A stretch of 5,749 nt of DNA, taken from positions 1-5,749 of the forward strand of contig JAJPJU010000084.1 of NCBI GenBank assembly GCA_021324035.1. Direction: 5' to 3'. A program made the position numbers and the translations under genes. Under the pieces are notes generated by a model that saw nothing but the letters and a program-made list of their open reading frames with translations, was not told where the DNA came from and did not search any database. Shown here one piece after another: positions 1-5,749 of the stretch. Within the stretch, counting starts at the first letter, position 1. Each line of letters begins with the position of its first letter. The DNA is from Spartobacteria bacterium. GTDB taxonomy: Bacteria; Verrucomicrobiota; Verrucomicrobiia; Chthoniobacterales; UBA10450.

Positions 1-8
1 GATTAATT

Positions 9-503
9 ATGCCACTTGCAGTAGGAACCAAAGCACCAGATTTCACGCTCTCGACCAAAACCGCCGAGGGGCCCAAGCAGATCAAACTCAGCGACAATTT
101 TGGGAAAAAGAACACCCTGCTGTTGTTTTTCCCGATGGCTTTCACGGGTACGTGCACCGAAGAAATGTGCAGCGTCGGAAACGGACTGCGCGAATACACT
201 GGATTGAACTGCGAAGTCTACGGAATCAGCGGCGACAATCCGTTCGCGCAGTCGGCGTGGGCGGAAAAGGAGAAGATCAACGTTACACTCTTAAGTGACT
301 ACGAGCACCGGACGTCGAAAGATTACGGAGTTGTTTACGATTCGTTCCTGCCGCAGAAAAATCTCGGAATGGGCGGAGTCCCAAAGCGTTCGGCTTTCAT
401 CGTCGATAAAAGCGGCGTGATCCAATACGCCGAGAGCAACGACGACCCCGGCAAGCTGCCGAACTTCGATAAGATCAAAACAAAATTGGCGGAGCTGAAG
501 TGA
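9..503 (+). CDS. Peroxiredoxin (AhpC/TSA superfamily, thiol peroxidase)
   Basis: A 164-residue cytosolic peroxiredoxin expected to reduce H2O2 or organic hydroperoxides through a reactive cysteine. The family signature PxxxTxxC is present as P42, T46 and C49 (FPMAFTGTC), so C49 is the likely peroxidatic cysteine. C54 lies five residues on, the spacing used by the resolving cysteine of the BCP/PrxQ group. A third cysteine is at C68. The conserved Arg that activates the thiolate is probably R127 (VPKRSAFIVD), followed by the usual strand and turn DKSGVI. Length and the N-terminal APDFTL motif fit a complete single-domain Prx, with no signal peptide or membrane segment. The ATG at 9 is chosen because VGTKAPDFTL normally sits at the N-terminus. 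Only eight bases precede it (gattaatt); they contain no Shine-Dalgarno motif and no in-frame stop, so a slightly earlier start cannot be excluded. The stop TGA overlaps the acnA start. Subfamily (AhpE-like, Prx5-like or PrxQ-like) is not settled by eye. Confidence 0.93.
   Translation: MPLAVGTKAPDFTLSTKTAEGPKQIKLSDNFGKKNTLLLFFPMAFTGTCTEEMCSVGNGLREYTGLNCEVYGISGDNPFAQSAWAEKEKINVTLLSDYEHRTSKDYGVVYDSFLPQKNLGMGGVPKRSAFIVDKSGVIQYAESNDDPGKLPNFDKIKTKLAELK
491..502 (+). promoter_or_regulatory. Ribosome binding site and overlapping GTG start of acnA
   Basis: GGAG at 491-494 lies five bases before a GTG start at 500-502, inside the last codons of the peroxiredoxin gene. The start and the upstream TGA stop share bases as GTGA. 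This is a classic arrangement for translational coupling and it fixes the acnA start. From here the reading frame gives an N-terminus that aligns with other AcnA proteins. Confidence 0.8.
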
Positions 504-3370
504 ACGACGAATTCAAAACGCTCAGGAAGTTCGATGCCGGCAACGGGCGTGAAGGCTTATTTCACTCCCTTCCGGCCTTGGAGGAACAAGGCATCGGCAA
601 GATTTCGCGATTGCCGGTCAGCATCCGCATTGTGCTCGAATCCGTGTTGCGGAACTGTGACGGCAAGAAAGTCCGGCGAAAGGATGTTGAGACCCTGGCC
701 AATTGGAACGCGAAAAAGCCGGCCAATGAAGAGATCCCGTTCGTGGTCGCCCGGATCGTTCTTCAGGATTTCACGGGCGTGCCGCTGGTGGTCGATTTGG
801 CGGCGATGCGAAGCGCAGTGAAGCAAGTTGGCGGCGATCCGAAAATCATTGAGCCGCTCGTTCCCGTCGATTTGGTGGTCGACCACTCGGTCCAAGTTGA
901 CTTCTTCGGTTCAACCCGCGCGCTGCAATTGAATCTCGACATGGAGTTCAAGCGCAACCGCGAGCGTTATCAGTTTCTAAAATGGGGCCAGCAGGCGTTC
1001 AGAACCTTTCAACTGATTCCGCCCGGCATCGGAATCGTGCACCAGGTAAATCTCGAGTATCTGGCCAAGGGAGTTTTAAGCCAGAAGTCAGATGTCGGAG
1101 GTCAGAAGTCAGAAACATTCTATCCCGATACCTTGGTCGGTACCGATTCGCACACCACGATGATCAACGGTCTAGGCGTTGTCGGCTGGGGCGTGGGCGG
1201 AATCGAGGCTGAAGCCGGAATGCTCGGCCAGCCGGTTTACTTTTTGACGCCCGAAGTCGTCGGCGTGCATTTGACCGGCAAATTGCGCGAAGGCGTAACT
1301 GCGACCGATCTCGTCTTGCACATTACCGAGATGCTGCGGGCGCAGAAGGTCGTCGGCAAGTTCGTGGAATTCTATGGCGAAGGCGCGGCCTCATTGCCGG
1401 TGCCGGACCGCGCGACGATCGGCAATATGTCGCCCGAATACGGCGCGACGATGGGTTTCTTTCCTGTCGACGCCGAATCGGTGGCGTATTTGCGCGCAAC
1501 CGGTCGAACTGACGAGCAATGCGCCGCGTTCGAAAATTATTTCCGAGTTCAAAAAATGTTTGGAATGCCGCGCAGAGGCGAAATTGATTACTCGGTCGAT
1601 TTGGAACTGAACCTCGGCGTTGTGCAACCGGCGGTGGCCGGGCCGAAACGCCCGCAGGATAGGATCAATCTTCCCGCGCTTGGCGACACATTTCGCTCGT
1701 TGCTGAAGAAACCGGTGAAGGAAGGTGGCTACGGCAAAGCTGGCGCCGATCTCGGAGCAAAACATCTCGTCAAACTAAACGGCAGCGCACCAACTGACGC
1801 CAACATGCCGTCGACCGACGACGAAGCGGCCGGGGCCGCTCAAGAGCGTAATAAGCTCGAGATGATTGCGAATCGGCCAACGCCGGACACGGCGAAGGAA
1901 TTTCAAAGCGAAACGGCCGACCCGTTTCACCATGGCCAAACTGAAATTGGTCACGGCAGCGTTTTGATTGCGGCCATCACCAGCTGCACGAACACCAGCA
2001 ATCCAAGTGTGATGCTGGCGGCGGGTTTGCTTGCAAAGAAGGCGGTCGAACGCGGATTAAAGGTTGATCCGGCGGTGAAAACGTCGCTCGCCCCGGGATC
2101 ACGCGTCGTCACCGATTATCTGGACAAGACCGGACTGCAAAAGTATCTCAATCAACTCGGATTCAATTTGGTCGGATATGGTTGCACGACCTGCATCGGC
2201 AATTCCGGTCCGTTGCACCCAAATATCGAACAGGCGATCAACGAGTTCGACCTCGTTGCGGCATCGGTCCTGTCCGGGAACCGAAATTTCGAAGCGCGAG
2301 TGCACCAAAACATCAAAGCAAATTTCCTGATGTCACCGCCGCTGGTAGTTGCTTTCGCACTTGCCGGCCGGATTGATGTCGATCTGAGCAACGAGCCGCT
2401 GGGTAAAACAAAATCCGGCGACGTTTATCTGCGCGATATCTGGCCGACGCTCACTGAAATTCGTGACGCAATGAGTTCTGCGCTTACGCCCGAAGTTTTC
2501 CGCAAACTTTATCGCGATTTCGCCGATCAAAATCCGAAGTGGAACGAAATTCCATCGAGCACCGGCGAAGTCTATCAATGGGACGAAAAGAGCGACTACA
2601 TTCACGAACCGCCGTTCTTCAACGACTTCTCGATGAGCGTCGGCAAGATCGAAAATATCGTTAACGCCCGTCCTCTTGGAATTTTCGGCGACTCGGTCAC
2701 CACCGATCACATTTCACCAGCCGGCGCGATCAAACCGACTTCGCCGGCCGGCAAATATTTGGTCTCCCGAGGGATCAAGGCCGAAGATTTCAACAGCTAT
2801 GGTTCGCGGCGCGGCAACGATTTGGTGATGACTCGCGGCACATTTGCGAACGTCCGGATCAAAAACTTGATGGTCCCGGGAACAGAAGGCGGTGTGACCA
2901 AATATTTCTCAAATGGCAGCAACGGCGAGCAGATGTCGATTTTCGATGCGGCTGTGAAATATGCGGAAAAGCAAACGCCGCTTGTAATTCTCGCTGGCAC
3001 CGAGTACGGGACCGGCTCGTCGCGTGATTGGGCGGCGAAGGGAACGCGTTTGTTAGGCGTCAAAGCTGTCGTCGCTGCGAGTTTCGAACGAATTCATCGT
3101 TCTAATTTAGTAGGCATGGGGGTGTTGCCCCTGCAATTTCAGGACGGCACCAGCGCGCAAACACTTGGGCTCGACGGCTCCGAAACATTTTCGATCACCG
3201 GCTTGTCCGACTCGATTCAGCCAGGACAGGAACTCAAGCTGGAAATTCGGAAAGGTTCAGAGTCGCGATCGGTTCCGGTGAAGCTGCGGATTGATACGCC
3301 GATCGAGATCGATTATTACCGGCACGGCGGGATTTTGCCGTTCGTGTTACGACAGTTGCTCGCGAAGTAA
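500..3370 (+). CDS. acnA: Aconitate hydratase, AcnA/IRP1 type
   Basis: A complete 956-residue aconitase, which interconverts citrate and isocitrate through cis-aconitate in the cytosolic TCA (and glyoxylate) cycle using a [4Fe-4S] cluster. The three cluster ligands are C496 (ITSCTNTSNPS), C562 and C565 (GYGCTTCIG); the 66-residue spacing between the first two matches E. coli AcnA as I recall it. Other family blocks are QDFTGVP near the N-terminus, GTDSHTT (214-220), GPKRPQDR (381-388), GDSVTTDHISPAG (about 730-742) and the swivel-domain loop YGTGSSRDWAAKG (from 836) with the catalytic Ser/Arg. Residues up to about 625 form the catalytic Aconitase domain and roughly 750-880 the Aconitase_C swivel domain. 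The protein is about 65 residues longer than E. coli AcnA (891). The excess is mainly a polar insert at about 429-482, plus a few residues in a repeat-coded loop at 195-205. It starts with GTG, overlaps the peroxiredoxin by 4 bp, and its last 24 bp overlap the convergent DUF2071 gene. No key residue is missing. Confidence 0.98.
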   Translation: MNDEFKTLRKFDAGNGREGLFHSLPALEEQGIGKISRLPVSIRIVLESVLRNCDGKKVRRKDVETLANWNAKKPANEEIPFVVARIVLQDFTGVPLVVDLAAMRSAVKQVGGDPKIIEPLVPVDLVVDHSVQVDFFGSTRALQLNLDMEFKRNRERYQFLKWGQQAFRTFQLIPPGIGIVHQVNLEYLAKGVLSQKSDVGGQKSETFYPDTLVGTDSHTTMINGLGVVGWGVGGIEAEAGMLGQPVYFLTPEVVGVHLTGKLREGVTATDLVLHITEMLRAQKVVGKFVEFYGEGAASLPVPDRATIGNMSPEYGATMGFFPVDAESVAYLRATGRTDEQCAAFENYFRVQKMFGMPRRGEIDYSVDLELNLGVVQPAVAGPKRPQDRINLPALGDTFRSLLKKPVKEGGYGKAGADLGAKHLVKLNGSAPTDANMPSTDDEAAGAAQERNKLEMIANRPTPDTAKEFQSETADPFHHGQTEIGHGSVLIAAITSCTNTSNPSVMLAAGLLAKKAVERGLKVDPAVKTSLAPGSRVVTDYLDKTGLQKYLNQLGFNLVGYGCTTCIGNSGPLHPNIEQAINEFDLVAASVLSGNRNFEARVHQNIKANFLMSPPLVVAFALAGRIDVDLSNEPLGKTKSGDVYLRDIWPTLTEIRDAMSSALTPEVFRKLYRDFADQNPKWNEIPSSTGEVYQWDEKSDYIHEPPFFNDFSMSVGKIENIVNARPLGIFGDSVTTDHISPAGAIKPTSPAGKYLVSRGIKAEDFNSYGSRRGNDLVMTRGTFANVRIKNLMVPGTEGGVTKYFSNGSNGEQMSIFDAAVKYAEKQTPLVILAGTEYGTGSSRDWAAKGTRLLGVKAVVAASFERIHRSNLVGMGVLPLQFQDGTSAQTLGLDGSETFSITGLSDSIQPGQELKLEIRKGSESRSVPVKLRIDTPIEIDYYRHGGILPFVLRQLLAK
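1085..1112 (+). repeat. Four tandem 7-bp units inside acnA
   Basis: Four consecutive heptamers, AAGTCAG, ATGTCGG, AGGTCAG and AAGTCAG, run without a gap and share the core xxGTCxG. The outer two units lie in identical 11-bp copies of cagaagtcaga at 1082-1092 and 1103-1113, 21 bp apart. The block codes for the loop QKSDVGGQKSE just before the conserved YPDTLVGTDSHT segment, so it lies in coding sequence and keeps the frame. Compared with E. coli AcnA the segment is only about four residues longer, at a position that varies in the family. My recollection is that GTCAG-type heptads are common between genes in some Verrucomicrobiota; this is unverified. Confidence 0.75.
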
Positions 3371-4057
3371 AACCTGGATTGGTGAGCCATCGGCGATGAA
3401 CGCGGAACACGGTTTCACGCTCAAGGGTTCGACAAACTGCTCACCGTAAAGAGCCGCGATGTCAGCGGAAAACTCAAAGCTGTCGGCGTTCCAAACTTTC
3501 CACCGCGGATGCTCCACCCGGTATTCGCTGCAACCACCGCGAAAACACGTGTAACCCCAGTAATGTTCGGTGATGAACTCCGCGTGTGATCCCGCGGGGA
3601 TTGCTTGAGGTTCACCAGTCGCGGTCATCGTTAGCGATTCCGATTTCCGGCCGCGTTTCCAGGAGTATTCCACCTTCAGTTTTCCATTCTTATGTTCGAT
3701 GTCATGACTCATCGGCACGGCAAGATATGGCTCGCCATAAAAAACCCGTGCAATCGTGGCGATGGCGCGCTTTGGCACGAGCTCCCGCACGAACACAACT
3801 CCCCGCCGCCAGGTGTCTGCCGATTTTTTGCGAACGTAAAATCGCAGGTTCACTTCTTCGAAATCGCGATGCAACGGAATCGGAAAGCCGAGCAGGCGGG
3901 TGTCGAAAAAAAGGAAACCGACGACGCTGAGAAAGGTCTGACCATTGTCGAAATCAATTTCGGTTCCCGGCGGAATGAGAGGGCTGACGAGTTTCGGATC
4001 CACCGGGTAGTTGAGCATGGCGAGATAGCGCCAATTCGCAGTGAGAAACGGTCGCAC
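3347..4057 (-). CDS. DUF2071 (YqjF-like) family protein
   Basis: A 236-residue soluble protein of the DUF2071 family, whose biochemical role is not established. Recognisable family blocks in order are FLTANWRYLAMLNY at the N-terminus (4-17), a VDP..V.P.IPPGTE.D stretch (19-35), SVVGFLFFDTRLLG (44-57), FEEVNLRFYVR (66-76), RRGVVFVRELVP (84-95), an EHYWGYT segment (164-170) and the C-terminal SAFIADGSP (218-226). Length and both ends fit a complete member. The start is a GTG at 4057-4055. It is the only start available before an in-frame TAA 15 bases upstream, and FLTA.WR is where family members normally begin. No clear Shine-Dalgarno motif precedes it. The gene follows the TPR gene on the same strand after 51 bp. 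It converges on acnA, and its stop (4 bases short of the 3' end of its own overlap with acnA codons) lies within the acnA frame, giving 24 bp of tail-to-tail overlap. No signal peptide or membrane helix is visible. Nothing in the neighbourhood suggests a specific substrate. Confidence 0.88.
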   Translation of the reverse strand: MRPFLTANWRYLAMLNYPVDPKLVSPLIPPGTEIDFDNGQTFLSVVGFLFFDTRLLGFPIPLHRDFEEVNLRFYVRKKSADTWRRGVVFVRELVPKRAIATIARVFYGEPYLAVPMSHDIEHKNGKLKVEYSWKRGRKSESLTMTATGEPQAIPAGSHAEFITEHYWGYTCFRGGCSEYRVEHPRWKVWNADSFEFSADIAALYGEQFVEPLSVKPCSAFIADGSPIQVLLREQLS

Positions 4058-4076
4058 GGTTTTGCGACATTAGGTG

Positions 4077-4108
4077 AGGCGGGCGATTGAGGTCAATCGC
4101 CCCTGCCT
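4077..4108 (-). terminator. Inverted repeat behind the TPR gene (possible terminator or attenuating hairpin)
   Basis: GGGCGATTGA (4081-4090) and TCAATCGCCC (4093-4102) are perfect reverse complements separated by GG. Allowing a four-base loop, at least nine pairs form. AGGC (4077-4080) and GCCT (4105-4108) extend the stem past a two-base bulge. Read on the minus strand, the hairpin begins directly after the TAA of the TPR gene and ends 19 bases before the GTG of the DUF2071 gene. No T-run follows on the minus strand, and only TTT follows on the plus strand, so it is not a canonical Rho-independent terminator. It could be a 3'-end stabilising or processing hairpin, an attenuator for DUF2071, or one copy of a dispersed REP-like palindrome. 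The structure is clear; the function is inferred. Confidence 0.5.
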
Positions 4109-5749
4109 TTAGTGCAGCAGCTTCTCGAGAGACGGATCCGGATCGGCCCCGAGCTTTATCGCCAGCGAATACTGCTCTTTCGCCTGTTCCCGGGCAGGTG
4201 GCGACGAAGTCGCGTAAATTACCGCGAGATTGAAATGCGCGTCAGCGTAATTCGGATTTTCCCTGATCGCTTCGAGCAATTCTTTTTCCGCGGCTTCCTG
4301 CCAGCCCTTCTGGCTCGCGGTTATTCCGAGATAATTGTGCGCGGTCGCACTTTTCGGATTGATGCCAAGAGATTTTGTCAGCTCGGTCAGCGCGCTATCG
4401 AACTTCGCCTGACGATAGAAAATAATGCCCAGCGTCGTGTGAGTGAATTCGTCATTCGGTTGCAACGCTACCGCCTTTTTCAAAGTCAATTCGGCCGATT
4501 TGAGTTTGCCGGTCCGGAAATAAACGACGCCAAGATTCGACAGTGAATACAGATTGTTCGGCGCCTTAGTCAGGATTTCCTGATAAATTTTCTCGGCAGT
4601 ATGATACTTGCCCTTGTCGAAACTTTGCTTCGCCGACCAGGCGAGATCGACCACATCAGGTGGAACATTTGGTTTAAAGATCGCGGGAACTGTGTAGTCG
4701 GCCGGACCTGGAGGCACGTCGGTCGACATGGTTTTTTCTGCGGTCTGCGGAGATGGCGTTGCCGGGACCGACGGTTTGGTGGTGTTTTTCGCAAACGTAA
4801 AACTCGCTTTGACCGCACCCGGATTGTCATCCGACATCGAAACTACCGGTTGTCGAAGCAGCGCCAGTTCGTCAGTGGTCAAGCGTGTGACCGGCTGGGC
4901 GAGTAGTTGGATCTGCTCGGTCAATGTCTCCGATTTGATTTGCAACTTGTCGAACTCGGCCAGCATCAGTTTCTTGGCCTGATCGCGCCGCGCTTCTTCC
5001 TGACGCTCCCGGACGATGATGTTGCGCAGCATCTCATTTTCCTTGGTCAGCTTGGCCGTCTCTTCTGGAGTCGATCCAACCAGCTTAACCTGCTCGAGTT
5101 GTTTGCCTGCCTCATCGAGCTGCGAACGCAGTTGAGCGACGGTGATCTCGTAATCCTTGTTTTGTTTTTGACTGGCGGCCAATTGCGTCTGCAGGTCGGT
5201 GATCTGTTTCCTGACGTCAGCCAATTCCTTTTCCTTCTTCGGCTTGTCCTCCCCGATTTCGCGGACGGTTTTCTCCGCGTCAGCCAACTTCTGTTTCAAA
5301 TCGGAATTTTCGGCAACGAGAACTTCCACTTTTTGCTGCGTGTCCTTCAGGCCTTTAAGTTTTGACAACGCCTCATCGCGGTCCTTTTCCGCCACGCTGC
5401 GACCTTGCTGGGCTGAGGCGGCGCGGGTATTCGCCTCGTCGCGTTCTTTGGCGGCGGCGGCGCGTTGCTGGTCGGCAGATGTCACTTTGACGTTCGCGTC
5501 ATCGCGTTCTTTCTCCGCCGCGCTGCGACCCTGTTGGGCTGAGGCGAGCTCTTTTTTCAACTCAGCAATCTCGGATTTCATGGCTTCCTGCGCCTTGTTA
5601 TCTTTAGAACCCGACTCCGATGTTTTTTTCAACGAGGCTTGAGCTAGCGCCAATTGATCGCGGACTTGTTTTTCAGCTGTCTTTGCTTTTTCGAGATCGT
5701 TCTGCGCCTTATCGACTTTCGATTTTGTTTCAGTTTGGGCTTGGATTAA
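4109..5749 (-). CDS. Coiled-coil and TPR protein, N-terminus beyond the window
   Basis: An open frame of 546 codons plus a TAA stop that reaches the window edge without an in-frame stop, so the gene is partial at its 5' end. A TTG at 5653 is in frame but is an unlikely start, because the 32 upstream codons carry on the same Glu/Lys/Ala/Gln-rich helix. Numbering from that TTG, residues 1 to about 265 look like coiled coil, with three 21-residue repeats at 36-98 and a stretch of charged heptads after them. Residues about 284-333 form a Pro/Thr/Ser-rich linker. Residues 334-506 hold five TPR units, four of exactly 34 residues (334-367, 368-401, 402-435, 436-469) and a fifth with a small insertion. 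Each ends in a P-N/D-type turn such as APNN, QPND, NPKS or NPNY. I see no cysteine in the visible protein, which would suit an envelope location, but any signal peptide lies outside the window. The layout resembles CpoB/YbgF (coiled coil then TPR), though it is much longer, and orthology is not implied. A scaffold or protein-interaction role is the most that can be said. Confidence 0.88.
   Translation of the reverse strand, partial: LIQAQTETKSKVDKAQNDLEKAKTAEKQVRDQLALAQASLKKTSESGSKDNKAQEAMKSEIAELKKELASAQQGRSAAEKERDDANVKVTSADQQRAAAAKERDEANTRAASAQQGRSVAEKDRDEALSKLKGLKDTQQKVEVLVAENSDLKQKLADAEKTVREIGEDKPKKEKELADVRKQITDLQTQLAASQKQNKDYEITVAQLRSQLDEAGKQLEQVKLVGSTPEETAKLTKENEMLRNIIVRERQEEARRDQAKKLMLAEFDKLQIKSETLTEQIQLLAQPVTRLTTDELALLRQPVVSMSDDNPGAVKASFTFAKNTTKPSVPATPSPQTAEKTMSTDVPPGPADYTVPAIFKPNVPPDVVDLAWSAKQSFDKGKYHTAEKIYQEILTKAPNNLYSLSNLGVVYFRTGKLKSAELTLKKAVALQPNDEFTHTTLGIIFYRQAKFDSALTELTKSLGINPKSATAHNYLGITASQKGWQEAAEKELLEAIRENPNYADAHFNLAVIYATSSPPAREQAKEQYSLAIKLGADPDPSLEKLLH
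4136..4654 (-). other. Five-unit TPR domain coding segment
   Basis: This segment codes for five consecutive tetratricopeptide repeats. The helix A pattern (such as SLSNLGVVYFRTGK, THTTLGIIFYRQAK, AHNYLGITASQKG, AHFNLAVIYA) and helix B pattern (A...L.KA..L.P) recur with a 34-residue period. The fifth unit has extra residues (SSPPAREQ) between its helices. Such arrays usually bind peptides or partner proteins; no partner can be named here. Confidence 0.9.
5360..5548 (-). repeat. Three tandem 63-bp (21-residue) coiled-coil repeats
   Basis: Three units (5486-5548, 5423-5485 and 5360-5422 in reading order) code for LASAQQGRSAAEKERDDANV-K, VTSADQQRAAAAKERDEANT-R and AASAQQGRSVAEKDRDEALS-K. Each unit equals three heptads. 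Units one and three match at 48 of 63 bases in my hand alignment, including 30 of 33 across the AQQGRS.AEK part, which points to DNA-level duplication. The middle unit has diverged more. Confidence 0.85.

Noticed and set aside
1784..1945. Frameshift or mobile insertion in acnA as the cause of the extra residues
   Set aside because: The frame continues through, with conserved aconitase blocks on both sides, and I see no terminal repeats or target duplications. An ordinary family insert is the simpler reading.
557..3063. Alternative-frame and antisense open frames within acnA
   Set aside because: acnA is intact and conserved throughout its frame. The alternatives are Arg/Ser-rich, low-complexity and without domains or ribosome sites.
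3954..4070. 38-codon frame from the ATG at 4070 on the minus strand as a separate small gene
   Set aside because: It overlaps the DUF2071 coding sequence out of frame, lacks a ribosome site and has no recognisable content. It is mentioned only as a possible upstream frame.
3586..4090. Plus-strand open frames of 114 and 132 codons opposite the DUF2071 gene
   Set aside because: They lie antisense to a gene with clear family motifs, and their translations show no recognisable domain. They are shadows of its codon bias.
4112..5642. Several plus-strand open frames opposite the TPR/coiled-coil gene, rich in Phe/Leu/Arg or Ser/Phe
   Set aside because: They are antisense reflections of Glu/Lys/Ala-rich coiled-coil codons. 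The apparent hydrophobic stretches are complementary-strand artefacts, not membrane proteins.
5651..5653. TTG as the start of the coiled-coil/TPR gene
   Set aside because: The frame stays open for 32 more codons to the window edge with the same coiled-coil composition, and no convincing ribosome site precedes the TTG. The gene is better described as partial.
1..5749. Search for tRNA/rRNA, CRISPR repeats, IS ends, defence or phage genes, riboswitches
   Set aside because: Nothing of this kind is visible. Nearly all bases are explained by four protein genes, and the one gap holds only the palindrome.

Overview
The window is almost fully coding, with about 60 non-coding bases. It looks like chromosomal housekeeping DNA from a Gram-negative-type bacterium of moderately high GC. 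Start codons are mixed (ATG, GTG) and Shine-Dalgarno motifs are patchy. The protein styles (a long AcnA with a charged inter-domain insert, a DUF2071 protein, an Ala/Glu/Lys coiled-coil plus TPR protein) and a GTCAG-type heptad repeat suggest Verrucomicrobiota, perhaps a soil Chthoniobacterales-like lineage. That placement comes from memory of the families, not from a search.

Layout: (1) bases 9-503 (+), a thiol peroxiredoxin of the AhpC/TSA superfamily with a CxxxxC pair. (2) bases 500-3370 (+), a complete AcnA-type aconitase. Its GTG start overlaps the peroxiredoxin stop as GTGA, so the two are very probably one translationally coupled operon. (3) bases 3347-4057 (-), a complete DUF2071 (YqjF-like) protein that converges on acnA and overlaps its 3' end by 24 bp. 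(4) bases 4058-4108, the only real intergenic gap, filled mostly by a strong inverted repeat. (5) bases 4109-5749 (-), a long coiled-coil protein with a C-terminal block of five TPRs. It is open to the window edge, so its true N-terminus is missing.

How the genes fit together: the peroxiredoxin/aconitase pair makes sense, because aconitase carries a labile [4Fe-4S] cluster that peroxide damages and a peroxiredoxin removes peroxide. The two minus-strand genes are unrelated in function as far as the sequence shows and may share a transcript through the 51-bp gap.

I found no RNA gene, IS element, CRISPR array, phage gene or defence system. The points most worth a second look are the coupled peroxiredoxin-aconitase operon, a perfect-period 4 x 7 bp repeat inside the acnA reading frame, the hairpin directly behind the TPR gene, and the 21-residue tandem repeats in the coiled coil.
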